Below are positions 24,701 to 33,262 of a stretch of 64,000 nt of DNA, one piece after another (position 1 is the stretch's first letter; each line of letters begins with the position of its first letter). The notes under the pieces are model-generated. The model had not been told where the DNA came from. It ran no database searches and saw nothing but the letters and a program-made list of their open reading frames with translations. This stretch comes from Podocnemis expansa (taxonomy: Eukaryota > Chordata > Testudines > Podocnemididae), in the NCBI GenBank assembly GCA_007922195.1, contig ML681971.1:23997264-24061263 (forward strand), written 5' to 3'. The position numbers and the translations under genes are program-made.

Positions 24701-24983
24701 GAGCAAAGCCTTACATCTCTCTTCCCAGCCCATCATCGTCCCATTGTCTCCCATGCATACAACCAGTACTCACATCTATCATCATCCTCCAGCCCTCTGT
24801 TTTCCCAGACAGCAGGGGCTCTGGACGAGCCAAGCCAGCATTGTTGATACACACATCAACCCCCTGATGTAGAGTCTTGATTGCAGAGAACATAGATAGG
24901 ATCTCCTCTTCATTGGACAGATCACACTTATACGGAATAAGGATGCCAGGGTATCCCGCACTCTGGCATTCTGCTGCCAATTT
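9703..24983 (-). CDS. DHRS11: DHRS11, dehydrogenase/reductase SDR family member 11 (exons 2-7; spans introns)
   Basis: This is a classical short-chain dehydrogenase. The vertebrate family reduces 3- and 17-keto steroids and other carbonyls with NADP(H). The join of 24774-24983, 16779-16873, 15691-15820, 13321-13413, 12542-12607 and 9703-9744 gives 636 nt, or 211 residues plus stop. It aligns without gaps to the C-terminal 211 of the 260 residues known for mammalian DHRS11. Numbering from the first residue here, the cofactor-fold motif NNAG is at 47-50. The substrate/catalytic serine is at 102, and the catalytic pair Y-x-x-x-K (YSATK) is at 117-121; adding 49 gives S151 and Y166, as in the mammalian protein. 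The C-terminus IGDIQMRPTEQ is strongly conserved. All splice sites are GT/AG. Exon 1, with the start codon and the glycine-rich NADP loop, is not found in the window. No frameshift or stop interrupts the frame, so the gene looks functional. Confidence 0.95.
10020..10230 (-). repeat. CR1/L3-like LINE tail fragment
   Basis: The plus strand reads, in diverged form, the common sauropsid repeat TCTGAAGCCACAGCTACTGGCCACTGTTAGGGACAGGACAT.. followed by GGACTAAATGAGCCACTGAACTG. Similar sequence in the opposite sense lies at about 21190-21345 and 62185-62283. Confidence 0.55.
10390..11010 (+). mobile_element. CR1 LINE, 3' fragment
   Basis: This holds the last ~200 codons of CR1 ORF2 plus the short 3' UTR, 5' truncated. 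The protein words [35 protein letters not shown] and GLKLQHGRSRLDIRKQLL are the CR1 C-terminal block. The tail ends CCAGTTCTATGATT. Stops and frameshifts show that it is dead. Confidence 0.92.
11815..12015 (+). repeat. MIR/CORE-type SINE
   Basis: In order: a tRNA-like head with AGTGGGCAGAGTGCTAGCC, the B-box-like TGTTCAGTTCCTGCTCTGCC, the core GATCCTAGGCAAGTCATGTAG, and the TCCCCAGCTGTAAAATGGGGATG block. This is the plus-sense MIR layout, somewhat better kept than the other copies in the window. Confidence 0.8.
12542..12607 (-). CDS. DHRS11: DHRS11 exon 6
   Basis: It has 22 codons, CLKAEDMANAVIYVLSAPPH and then VQ, the helix and strand just before the C-terminal tail. Acceptor TTTCTTTCCAG precedes it and donor CAG|GTAAGT follows. 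Phase 0 on both sides. Confidence 0.95.
12608..13320 (-). other. DHRS11 intron 5 (phase 0, 0.7 kb)
   Basis: It contains a diverged LINE-tail scrap near 12800-12865 and one copy of the GTGGCAC/AAAGACTAACA short repeat (13127-13210). Nothing else was recognised. Confidence 0.85.
13127..13210 (+). repeat. GTGGCAC..CTTTCGTGGG short interspersed repeat, copy 1
   Basis: It reads GAGAGTCCTGTGGCACC, TTAAAGACTAACAGATTT, CATAAACTTTCATGGGCTCC and a diverged CCCTCTTAGTCAGATGCAGG. It belongs to a family with at least seven more copies in this window, and I cannot assign it to a named transposon class by eye. Confidence 0.8.
13321..13413 (-). CDS. DHRS11: DHRS11 exon 5
   Basis: It has 31 codons beginning CISPGLVETGFAFKLHDNDP, the post-catalytic P-G loop that closes over cofactor in SDR enzymes. 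The acceptor is CTTTCAG and the donor is AGG|GTAGGG, a weaker donor than the others but matched to the phase-0 entry into exon 6. Confidence 0.95.
13604..13793. mobile_element. non-autonomous hAT transposon (190 bp)
   Basis: Ends CAGAGGTCTCAAACTTG and GAGTTTGAGACCCCTT are inverted repeats. The 8-bp target duplication is CTATAAAG (13596-13603) and TTATAAAG (13794-13801), with one mismatch. It is the CAGGGGTCTCAAACT-type hAT seen across amniotes. Confidence 0.88.
14030..14160 (-). repeat. MIR-like SINE fragment
   Basis: The plus strand shows GAAACAGAGGCACAGGAGAG, AAGTGAGTTGCCCGAGGTCA and a degenerate 'GAACCCAAGTCT' head in reverse order. Confidence 0.65.
14170..14300 (-). repeat. MIR-like SINE fragment
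   Basis: The block CATGTCACAGATGGCGGACC is followed by TGAGGCACAGAGAGGTTAAA, the reverse MIR core. Confidence 0.7.
14876..15010. repeat. GT microsatellite grading into a TGTAGCTGGGG minisatellite
   Basis: A (GT)n run at about 14876-14902 is followed by loose tandem copies of a unit like GTGTGTAGCTGGGGTGT up to about 15010. It sits in a GC-rich block (14430-15180) that differs from the AT-rich intron around it. Confidence 0.8.
15691..15820 (-). CDS. DHRS11: DHRS11 exon 4 (catalytic Tyr/Lys)
   Basis: It completes the split serine codon (AG|C) and then encodes 43 residues, MNGHSVVPQSVVHFYSATKY followed by AVTALTEGLRQELREA and onward to RAT. The YSATK catalytic pair is here. Acceptor TTCTCTTCTCAG, donor ACA|GTGAGT. 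The second serine of the mammalian NSMSG loop is replaced by asparagine (SMNG). Confidence 0.96.
15821..16778 (-). other. DHRS11 intron 3 (phase 2, 1.0 kb)
   Basis: It contains half of a hAT-like end (GTAGGGTAACCAGAAGTCC at 16401) without a partner. Nothing else is recognisable. Confidence 0.85.
16779..16873 (-). CDS. DHRS11: DHRS11 exon 3
   Basis: It has 31 codons plus two bases: VNVLAVSICTREVYQSMKER, then NIDDGHIININ, then AG of the catalytic serine. Acceptor TTTCAG, donor AG|GTGAGA. It enters at phase 0 and leaves at phase 2. Confidence 0.96.
17555..17650 (+). repeat. L3/SINE tail (TGTTTGTACA..CTAGC.CA.TGGGG type)
   Basis: It reads CTGTGTTTGTACAACAGCTAGCGCAGTGGGGTCCTGGTTC, the common amniote tail, followed by an A/T-rich end. 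Similar tails lie at 31605-31665 and 54745-54830. Confidence 0.6.
18475..18600 (-). repeat. GTGGCAC..CTTTCGTGGG short repeat, copy 2
   Basis: It is reverse-oriented: GTCTGACGAAGTGGGGTGG, CCCACAAAAGCTCATGCAAT, AAATTTGTTAGTCTTTAAAA, GTGCCACAGGACTCCTTGTT, ending TTGACATGGCTACCC. Confidence 0.85.
19162..19303. mobile_element. hAT/Charlie-like transposon remnant (142 bp)
   Basis: Ends CAATGGTTTTCAAAA and TTTTTGACAACCACTG pair as inverted repeats. The flanks ACTTAAAG and ACTTAAAA resemble an 8-bp duplication, but there is one extra G on the left, so the target site is imperfect. Confidence 0.7.
20330..20820 (+). repeat. L2/CR1-like LINE tail, diverged
   Basis: Blocks match a widespread turtle/crocodilian LINE tail in order: GTTCTGAAACAGCCTTCCAAGGGG, AACCTAACTAGTTTCAAGACTGAG, GACAAGTTTATCAAGGGGATG, then ATGGGACAGCCTAATTTGG and ACCTGTGATGGGACATTTGGG. 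The 82-residue open frame over the first part is therefore not a gene. Confidence 0.6.
20961..20972. repeat. poly(C) tract
   Basis: About a dozen C in a row. Confidence 0.7.
21190..21345 (+). repeat. CR1/L3-like LINE tail fragment
   Basis: It is a diverged copy of the GGTCCATTTAGTCCAG..CTGATCATGGCCAGCACCAGATGC sauropsid repeat. It is interrupted on its right by the hAT copy at 21354. Confidence 0.55.
21354..21538. mobile_element. non-autonomous hAT transposon, CACTGTTCCCTCT family (185 bp)
   Basis: Ends CACTGTTCCCTCT and AGAGGGAACGTTG are inverted repeats. The 8-bp duplication is CTCATAAC (21346-21353) and CTAATAAC (21539-21546), with one mismatch. Its interior holds CAACAAAATAAAGCACACAC. 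The same family recurs at 46782-46946. Confidence 0.9.
22975..23190 (-). repeat. MIR-like SINE
   Basis: The plus strand shows GACAGTCCCTTCTCCATAGAGC, then GATTTTACATAGAAGAAACTGAGGC, ACAAAGAGGTTAAGCAATTT and TTTGTGACAGAGCCGAGAAC, the reverse MIR order. Confidence 0.7.
24180..24420 (+). repeat. SINE, MIR-like
   Basis: A plus-sense arrangement with a degenerate promoter-like head (GGCTGTGGATTCAAAACC), then CATGTGACCTTGGGTTAGAC, a 'CCTCATCCCTCTATTCCCC' block and a GGTGCTCAGATATTAGAGC end. Confidence 0.55.
24774..24983 (-). CDS. DHRS11: DHRS11 exon 2 (first coding exon in the window)
   Basis: It has 70 codons, K-L-A-A-E-C-Q-S-A-G-Y-P-G onward to W-R-M-M-I-D. It includes CDLSNEEEILSMFSAI (adenine-ribose side of the cofactor site) and VCINNAGLARPE, the SDR NNAG motif. 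Acceptor TTTCTCCAG, donor GAT|GTGAGT. It starts on a codon boundary, so exon 1 must end in phase 0. The family expects about 49 residues upstream. Confidence 0.97.
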
Positions 24984-25169
24984 CTGGAGAAAGAAAATGG
25001 AAGGAAGAGAAAAACAATTAGAAATCCTTCTTGTGAAAAAGGCCCAACTGATCAGCTGTGCATTTCATTTCTGCCAGCAAGTACTATTATGAGTTTGATT
25101 ACAGCAGCACCAAACAGCCCCAAAAGATCAACGTCCCACCGTGCTCATCCCTGTATAAATACACAGTCT

Positions 25170-25310
25170 GACCAATTGCTGCCCCAAACTGCTTGCAGTC
25201 TAGACAAAGGGAACAGAGGCACAGACAGACTCACTCAAAGATCACACTGTCAATCGGTGACAGATACAGGAATCCCAGCCTAGCATCCTATCCACAGGAC
25301 CACATTGCCT
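25170..25310 (-). repeat. MIR-like SINE fragment
   Basis: The plus strand shows AGACAAAGGGAACAGAGGCA, a CACTGTCAATCGGTGACAGA stretch and a GGAATCCCAGCCTAGCATCC block, the reverse of a tRNA-like SINE head. Confidence 0.6.
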
Positions 25311-27784
25311 CTACATACATAGCTGCCAGAATCTCCAATTCTGACAACTAAAATGAGGGCCCTTGACTCCTGATTTTAAAGCATCTCTGCACAAGGGGAC
25401 TACATCTAGTTTGATACTACAGCAGCAGCACCATGGCAGCTATACCCCACACTGTTGCACAGATATTTACTATAGCAACTGAAGGGAGCTTTCCATGGCT
25501 GCAGTAAATCCACCCCCTCGGGAGGCAGTAGCTAGGATGAAGAAAAAAAAATCCTTTGATCGACCCAGCCATGCCCATCACAGAGTTTAGCTCAGTTTAA
25601 CATCATCTCTCTCAAAGTGCCTCATACTCCCAAGCAATGTAGCTACATCAGCCTAAGTTTTAGGTGCACAACAGGCTTAGAGGAAGCCAAATCTTATGTT
25701 TAGTGTAGGCTGTCTCACTAATTGCCTGTCACTTGCACATTACATTTGCTCATCCAGCTCCACAGAGCTTATCTTCTATGGGCTGGAAGCTGTATGTGTG
25801 TGTGACAGGCTTAACTACTCAAAACTGAATTCTGTCTGGGCTACATTTGTACAGCCAGATCCCTAGCTACTGTAAATCAGCACAGATCCACTGAAGTGAA
25901 TGGCGCTACACTAATTTATGCTAGATGACAATCCAGCCCATGTGGGCTATCCTGGGTGCCTGACTGTAATATTTTATAGTAAGAAGAGCTGCCAGGTGCA
26001 GAGGTGTTTTAAATACCAGACATTTCCAGGTAGCTTGAATAAACTGAACCAGGCCATATTGTGAACCATGTTCTCGAAACCCATTAAAGGATAATGTGAT
26101 GTTCAGTCTTAGCTCTTATGGCTCCTCACTGTCCAAGAAGATGACCACTCACTGAAGTCATTTTTCTAAATACTGTATATAAATGTATTTTTATTACACA
26201 GATCATCAGATTTAGCTTTTTTATGCAGTGCACATAATTGTCAACCTTGATATTTATAACAAAGAATAATAAAAAGCAAAAATTGTTCATGGAGCCAGCG
26301 GGCAGTAACTCAGACACAATATATTCTCTTACCAAACAATCGCTCCCCCCTTCCCCCAGGAAAAAAAGTCTTTTAAAATACATATCCTTGCCTTACAGCC
26401 AGAAGATGGTCAGAAAATTTAGGGCATAATCTACTACTGTAAACCATGCAAACCTTGCCATTGACTTCAACAGAGGTTGGCTGAGGCCTAGAAGGAGGGA
26501 ATTCAAGTCAAAGATCCTCCAAGCACACCACCCTAGCAGCTGTCAGCTTGAACCTTGCATTGCTTTCAATAGGAGTTAAGTATATGCTTATAGTTCAACA
26601 CACATTTAGGTCTTTGCTGAACCAGGGACTTGGTATAAGCTGACTGACTGGCTTCCATACAAATACTTGTCAGCACCATCTACACCAGAGCACATGCACC
26701 ATAAAACACTGATTTAGCTCTACCGAATGTCTAATGTCTTGGCACACCTCGTAACTGATGTTAACATAGCACATGCCCCCAGGCGACTTGCCCTTGATTT
26801 AAGTTTTGCTCATGTGGTTTAACTAGCCAAAATAAATTATTACATGGCACCAACCCTTTAAAGAAATCTTCCTAAAACACACCCAGGTTTGTGAAAAGTG
26901 GACTGTTTCTGGCATACAGGGAAGTCATTGGGGTAAAGGACTAAGGGTCTGAAAGACTAACATTGACATCTGTGGGTGCTGATATTCACATCGCTATCCA
27001 AGACTGATTCCCACTCTAGTGGTCCAGCCCTGGTCATCCAAGATCTCTTACTCAGACAGATGTAAAGGGCACAGTATATATTGACAATAACAACCACCAC
27101 CCACAAATCATTAATGATTCATTCATTAATTATTCACTAATAATATAGCTCTCCCTTACCAAGTGATATATTCAAAGGGATTAGTTCTACAAAATGTACT
27201 AAAATGTATCATGGGTGTTTTTAGAGTCCAAGTTCAAGATAATTTTGGCCTCTCATATACCAGAGGCCAATACACGCCACTAAGCAACCCCTTACCCAGT
27301 TCAACAACCAGAGTTGGAGCAAAGTATTACAGCCCTTGGGTCAGGTGACTGATCTATTGCACACCTAGTGTCCCTGTTCCCAATGTAACCGAGCAGTTTG
27401 TTTCTCAAACCAGACTTTGAGTGAAAAGTTATTTAGATAACAGCGGAAAGGTAAGCAAAAACCATGCTTCAGACAGTGTGTGTGAAATTCACTCTCCATA
27501 TACACGGGCATGGTTTCGTTAATACAAATGACAGGAGGGGATGTGTTCTTTAAAAGTGAGCTTTCTGAAATAATCAGTCTGTCATAAAAACAACAGTGGG
27601 ATGGCCACATTAAAAGAACTAGTTCACTTTTTAAAAAGACAATGAAATAAATCCTGGCTTTACTGAAAGCCACTGACAAGGATCCCATTGATTTCAATGA
27701 AACCAGGATTTCCCTCACGGTTTGCAAATTAGGAGAGCTAATTCCCTTGACATTATCTTTTAAAATTAATACACAAGCCAGACA

Positions 27785-27905
27785 CTTAAAGCATCTGACA
27801 AAGTGGAATTTTCTCCCACAGCTCATGTGATAAATAAATGTATTAGCCTTTAAAAGTGCCACAAGACTCCTTGTTTGTTTTGCTAGAATAGAGTTACTCC
27901 TTTGG
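27785..27905 (-). repeat. GTGGCAC..CTTTCGTGGG short repeat, copy 3
   Basis: AGCATCTGACAAAGTGGAAT, CTCCCACAGCTCATGTGATA, AATGTATTAGCCTTTAAAAG and TGCCACAAGACTCCTTGTTT. Same sense as copy 2. Confidence 0.85.
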
Positions 27906-28424
27906 GACTTGTCAGTCCCCATTAAGGTTTGTATTCTCAAAGCTTTAAAATTCAGGGAATTTGGGGCTCCATTGAAGTCAACTGAACTATCCTGAGAATC
28001 CAGTCCAAAGAATCTCAGCAGTGGATGCTGAAAATCAGTGGGTATTTTTTAACATTTTGATTTTAATGCATCTTATTTCCCCCAATCTGTAATTCTGACT
28101 TGCCTCAGAGACCTGTTCTGGGACTTTATTCCTTAATGCCGGTGAAGAACTTCGAGATCTTTGGTAGGAAAGCACTGTTGTATTCCAGGTTCAGACACTG
28201 CTCCAATTATCGTGATATCTGAGCTAGAGTTATGTCTAATAACATTCACAGAGCATTACACATGTACATGGCACCTCCAAAAATATGCATGTGTCACTAA
28301 CCAATATACACAAGAAGTGACGATGGGTTAAAACCTCTACAAAGTGAAACACAAAATCCAGATGGAAAAGCAGTGGTATTCAATACATGAAACGAAAGTA
28401 ATTTAAAAGAGAAAATACTTGAGA

Positions 28425-28545
28425 AAAACAAGCAAAGAGACTTGAGGCACTTTCAAAGACTAACAAATTTATATATTGCATGAGCTTGCATGGGAGAAAA
28501 TCCCCCTTTGTCAGACACTTTGAAGATGGGGGAACTTTGCTTCCA
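28425..28545 (+). repeat. GTGGCAC..CTTTCGTGGG short repeat, copy 4
   Basis: AACAAGCAAAGAGACTTGAG, GCACTTTCAAAGACTAACAA, TTGCATGAGCTTGCATGGGA, then AATCCCCCTTTGTCAGACAC. A 21-base T run follows at 28560-28580. Confidence 0.8.
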
Positions 28546-28559
28546 AACACCATTTGAAA

Positions 28560-28580
28560 TTTTTTTTTTTTTTTTTTTTT
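28560..28580. repeat. poly(T) tract
   Basis: An uninterrupted T run just after short-repeat copy 4. Read on the minus strand it is poly(A), so it could be the tail of a retroposed minus-strand sequence, but I see no matching body. Confidence 0.85.
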
Positions 28581-29299
28581 ATTAACACTCAAGCACCAAA
28601 GTTGAACAGGCTACCAGAAGTTCTAGCAAAAGACAATCTCGCATCCTGCAAGCTACTGCAACAAAGCTAAAGTTCATCTGCTCCAGGGAGGGGGTGAGAC
28701 CTGAGATAGGTTAGGAGAGGGAGGTAGATCATAAGCAGGTGATCAGCATGGTCTGTGACAAAGCAAGGAAGAAGATGGTTAGGAAATCATTCACTCAGCA
28801 CTGATTACAAATGACTAGACAGGAACGAAACCCTGCTCCAGATTAAAAAAAGCGGGGCGAGGGTCAAAGCATGCAAAAAATCGCTCCCATGGTACAAATG
28901 CACAATTCAGAACCATGAAAAACTTCTGCATCCTGATGTCCTTTCCATTTTCAGATTTTTTTGCTCCCATATCATTGCCCTTTATTTCCCTGAAATTTAG
29001 CAAGTCATCTTTGGGCCTGACTCTCAGTTATAAGATGATCAGATTGGGGGTGGGGGGGATGGAGACAAATCAGGACAGAACATGGTAAGTAATACATATA
29101 AGAAAAGGCCCCAAATATCAGGACTGCCCCTATAACATTCAAGACATCTGGCCACTGTAGCCCCTTTATACCATGTTGCCAGCATAAAAGGGTCAGGGGA
29201 CTGAAAGTGGATATAATGTAATTTGGAGTTAAAGCAGTATTTAGAGTCTCCAAGAGGTACTCTACATTTACCTTAACATCCTTTTACATTGCTAGGTGG

Positions 29300-29605
29300 A
29301 TGCAAAGCAATGTTAAGACCAGTCTACACTGAAAACTTCCATCAGTATAGCTATGTCTCTCAGGGATATGACAAATCCCCAACCCTAAGAAACAAAGCTA
29401 TGCTGACCTAACCCTCAGTGTAGACAGCACTAGGTCAAGACATGAATTCTTCCATCAATCCAGTTACCACCTCTCAGGTTGACAGATTAACTACACTGAC
29501 AGAAGAACAGCTCCCCCCGCTGAGGAGTGTGTCTACACTGAAGTGCTGCTACACTGAATCTGTGCTGCTACAGCATTTTAGAGTGTAGACATAAAACCTT
29601 AGTGT
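29300..29605. repeat. MITE-like repeat with GTCTACACT/AGTGTAGAC ends
   Basis: It opens AAGACCAGTCTACACTGAAAA and closes TTTAGAGTGTAGACATAAAA, giving inverted ends around CAGTCTACACT. Inside it are more copies of the word (GTGTAGACAGCACTAGG and GTGTCTACACTGAAG). No coding sequence. I did not find a clean target duplication. Confidence 0.6.
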
Positions 29606-31604
29606 AAATGAGAGTTAGACCCTCTCTCTCCAAGAGGCCTTTGTATTTAGTTTCTTTCTGATGATATGCCTCTTTTACTGAATCTCACAGGAGTAACTCC
29701 ACTGAACTAAATGGAGTCAAGTTTTCAGGCTTTGGGCCTAGGACCTTGACTTCACTGCTAAAAACAAGTGTTGGGGAGCAAGGGTTGGGCTTTTCCCCCC
29801 TACAGGTAACTAACTAAAGTGAACTACCCTAAGTTAAATATATGGGGAAGATCCAGCATTTTAGTTTCACGCGAGGTAAACTAGGTGAGATCAATCTCAC
29901 ATAGGGTTACAGTGCTGACCTTGCCTAGTGTGCTTTGAGGTGAAGCAAAAAATGTCAGTTTTTTCACTGTGTTTTTACCTTTGGGACTCATGTTAGTTCC
30001 CCTGAGGTTAAAAAAACCCCACCGTTTCAGTAATGAAGACAAGGTCTGATTCTGATGTGACCTACACCAGTGCAAACCAGGAATAATTCTACTAAAATCA
30101 AAGGAGTTAACAGGTTAAAAACAGCATATGCTGAAGTCCCAGTCCATGACTGGGGCTTCTTGACACTGCAATAATACAACTAGTGATTTATTTATTTAAT
30201 AATCATCAGGACCTTTGAACCCAGTTCTGCACTGCCCCACACTGTACACAATCACACCCTGCTACTATTCTCTGTTAGACTTTTACACCCATTTTGTGTT
30301 AATGTAAATAACGGAAGACGGAGAGCAATTGTTTCCAAAAACTACAAAAAAACCCCCTCTCCTTAACACTGGCCTTGGCATTTCCACTGACTTCTCTACA
30401 GCTACTCCTTCACACTAGTGTAACTGCAATCACACAGCCACTAAATCCCAGCTAAAAAGCCCTGTTGCTTGTAACTATCAGTGTAATATTACATTGAATT
30501 TTGTTGAATTTTTACCCTTAAAAAACCAAGAAGGGACATGCATGCCTTGCTCAGAGTGTGCTGGGATTCATTACCTATAGTAAATTCTCTGCACTGTGAA
30601 AACACAATGACCTGGTATCAGAAATCTTGCAAGTGAGAATGAGGGAAATCCCCCCCCAAGAAGCTCAATAAAAAGGTCTTTGTGCAGGGGAAACTTAGGT
30701 TCATTATATACGAGCAGAAAGAGATAAAGAGTATTGGAAGCATTTTTTCCACAGTTCTGTTGCGCTTGGGTCTGTTTACCCTATTTTCTCCTCTTGCATT
30801 TAAGAGGCAAAACTCATAAAGCAGCACAACATTATGGGAACCAAAAGGAATTTGTGTGTACTTGCTTTTAATGTGAATGCTTCCAATATAAACATGGCTC
30901 AATGCATTATTCATTTGTGCAGCTTTAAGGGCCTGACTCTCCTCTCACTGCAGTGTAAATTAGCAGCAACTCATCTGAAGTCAATTGCATTACATCGCCA
31001 TGAAAGGAAGGGGAATAAGGCCAGAAGTTTATTTGGTTTTGTTTTTTAATTCTGCCTGCCTACAGACTGGAACATAACCTTCACACACATTCATTAGGGA
31101 TATTAACAGCCTATTATATTTCATTTCCGTGCTTAGTTCTATCTTTTATTGACAGAGCATAAATAGCTTTCCAGCATATCACCTATACATCACAGTGGAT
31201 ATGCTCTATCCACTCACATTCTGGAAGCCACATCCTGGTCCTTGATTCAGCTGCTTCATACTTGTCGTAGTTTACACTGAGGCTGCTTGAACTTGCCCAA
31301 GGGGCCAAAATCACTTCCAGATAGCTCCTGGGATCAAAAAGGAGCATTTTTTACCTACCCATCTCACGTTCTGCATCAGCAACAACAATACAATAATGCA
31401 CCATCGAGTTTATCTGTTTTATGTATTTGTATCCATTCTTTGTGGAGGCTGCAACCCAATACTCGCAAACCCTCACACATCTCAATGAACATTTTTAAAG
31501 CAAAAAATCAGGTCATTTGAGAGTAAAAGTTTTAAATATTATTAATAAATCTTCACACAGGCAAGAACATGAATCTGCATGTGACCGTCTTTAACATTAT
31601 CTGA

Positions 31605-31665
31605 CCACACATACATGTTCTACGTTTGTACAGCACCCAGCACAACAAAGGTCTCAATATCAGAT
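31605..31665 (+). repeat. L3/SINE tail fragment
   Basis: Reads TCTACGTTTGTACAGCACCC then AGCACAACAAAGGTCTCAAT, the same tail as at 17555 and 54745. Confidence 0.55.
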
Positions 31666-31737
31666 GAGGGCCAGTAACAGAAATATCAAACCACCACAGC
31701 ATAGTGGGCAACCATCTGTAGCCTTCACTCTCACTCA

Positions 31738-31760
31738 CACACACACATACACGCACACAG
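31738..31760. repeat. short CA-rich microsatellite
   Basis: CACACACACACATACACGCACACA, imperfect. Confidence 0.7.
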
Positions 31761-32344
31761 ATAAAGGAAACAGCAATTGCATGCATTACAATTGCTAATC
31801 AGTCATCATCAGCAATTATTTTAAGCATCCAGCTCTTTTATCAAACTAAATGATACAAAGCTAATGAAGTGAGTGGCTCTACTACTCTTCATGTGTGCTA
31901 ATTGCTCAACAACCACAGTTGAAAAATTCTCCAGAGGATGCCCTTTTACCCCTTTTGAAAGGCCCTGATGCTAATGAGAAACAGCGTCTCATCTCTGATG
32001 TGTCATGTTAGAGAAGGTGACAGCTTCCAGCACGAGGCAATAGTCACATGATGTCTGGCTGCTGTGACAAGATGGACTATGGCTACAAACATCCACCGAA
32101 TCACCCGCAAAGGCTGTAGCCTACAGGAGTTTCACCAATGTGACATTTCAGTGAGTGTAAGGAAACTTTCATACCACTAAAGTGAGTATTCTTTTCCTTC
32201 ATAGCCCTTTTCACTGACTCCAAAGTAGCTGCGAATTTGCAGCCCTGTGTGAACATAAGTACGGCATACAAATGCTAACACCCTGTACACCACTGTTAGA
32301 AGGCAGAATCTCAGTCTGAATGCGATAATGATCATCCTTAAATG

Positions 32345-32690
32345 AGAAGACAGATGGTGCAGCAATCAAGGCACTAGCCAGGTCTTATGAGAGCTAGAGT
32401 CAATTCCCTGGCCTGCCACAGATTTCTTGTGAGAGCAAATCAGATCACCTCCATTCCAGCTGGCAAGATGGCACTTCTCTACCTCACAGGAGTGTTGTGA
32501 GAATAAAGGCATTAGAAACTATGAGCCACTTTGCGTGCTACTGATGCAAAATGTTTTATAAGAAATAGGCATTAATTATAATTATTGTAGCATCTAGAGG
32601 CCCTACACACTTTCACTGTGCTAGGGGCTATACAAACATCTAAAGTCTTGGCCCCAGCTCCAAAGAGCTTGCCGGCTAAGAACATAAGAG
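32345..32690 (+). repeat. MIR-like SINE followed by LINE-tail scrap
   Basis: A diverged SINE head (GGTGCAGCAATCAAGGCACTAG, GAGCTAGAGTCAATTCCCTGG) leads into ACCTCACAGGAGTGTTGTGA. From 32585 the phrase CTGTGCTAGGGGCTATACAA..CCAAAGAGCTTGCCGGCTAAG is the reverse of the common L3-type tail. Confidence 0.55.
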
Positions 32691-32911
32691 ATAGCAGGTG
32701 GGAGTACAAAAAGCATAGAAGGAGTGGAGAGGGGTAAGGTACCAACAAGCTGATAACCGATTAGCATGATAGGCAACAGTCACAGTACACCAACTGCCTG
32801 GCCATTGTGGAGAGGAGAATTTTCACAAGGGGTGGGAAAGGACACCTCAACCTGACATGAATCCTTTGGAGAATTCCCAGGTTGGGCTCTTCTGCATTAG
32901 ATGCAGGAACA

Positions 32912-33107
32912 GTGGGTTACTTACCAGTAACCATCCTTCTTCGAGATGGGCTGCTCGGATTTCATTCAGAAATAGGAGTCTCCGTGCCAGAGCACCGGAT
33001 TGGTTGGAACTTTTTGTCCTAGCCTGTCAGAAGAGGGCAGGAGGCCACCACCCCCACACCACCACGTGGCTATATATGTGGCTGCCGCCTGGCCCTTCCC
33101 CAGTTCC
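32912..33107 (-). repeat. DIRS B right inverted terminal repeat
   Basis: The plus strand begins GGGTTACTTACCAGTAACC, then CTTCTTCGAGATGGGCTGC, TTCAGAAATAGGAGTCTCCG, TAGCCTGTCAGAAGAGGGCA and ACCACGTGGCTATATATGTG. From about 32955 it is inverted relative to 38190-38345. The outermost 40 bases, including the GGTTACT/AGTAACC hairpin, occur only on the right side. Confidence 0.88.
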
Positions 33108-33139
33108 TAGAAGTTGCCAATTCCAAAAGCGGGGATGGG

Positions 33140-33262
33140 GAGAGGGCTCTGAATGAATCTGAGCAGCCCATCTCGAAGAAGGACAGTTACTGGTAAGTAA
33201 CCCACCGTTCTTCTTCGAGCGCTGCTCGGATACATTCAGAAATAGGTGACTGCTAGCCACGC
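33140..33262 (-). repeat. DIRS B internal complementary region (circle-junction copy)
   Basis: On the plus strand it reads GAGCAGCCCATCTCGAAGAAG..GTTACTGGTAAGTAACCC (complement of the right terminus) joined near 33203 to TTCTTCTTCGAGCGCTGCTC..ATTCAGAAATAGGTGACTG (copy of the left terminus). A fused copy of both ends is what the DIRS replication model predicts for the internal complementary region. Confidence 0.8.

Larger units (their letters stand above)
16874..24773 (-). other. DHRS11 intron 2 (phase 0, 7.9 kb)
   Basis: It carries LINE-tail and SINE scraps, a short-repeat copy (18475-18600), two hAT copies (19162-19303 and 21354-21538), an L2/CR1-like tail (20330-20820) and MIR pieces (22975-23190 and 24180-24420). 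No additional exon was recognised. The stretch 21550-22970 shows nothing I can name apart from a weak MIR-like piece near 21640-21740. Confidence 0.8.
24984..32911. other. DHRS11 intron 1 or upstream DNA, no exon recognised
   Basis: This 7.9-kb stretch has no sequence resembling the missing exon 1 (a glycine-rich TGASxGIG loop) on the minus strand and no CpG-rich promoter block. It holds SINE scraps (25170-25310 and 32345-32600), two short-repeat copies (27785-27905 and 28425-28545), a MITE-like block (29300-29605) and an L3 tail (31605-31665). The 191-aa frame at 27365-27940 (minus) runs through one of the repeats and has no protein signature. Confidence 0.6.

Noticed and set aside
27365..27940. 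191-aa open frame, minus strand
   Set aside because: It runs through a short-repeat copy at 27785-27905 and has no family motif.
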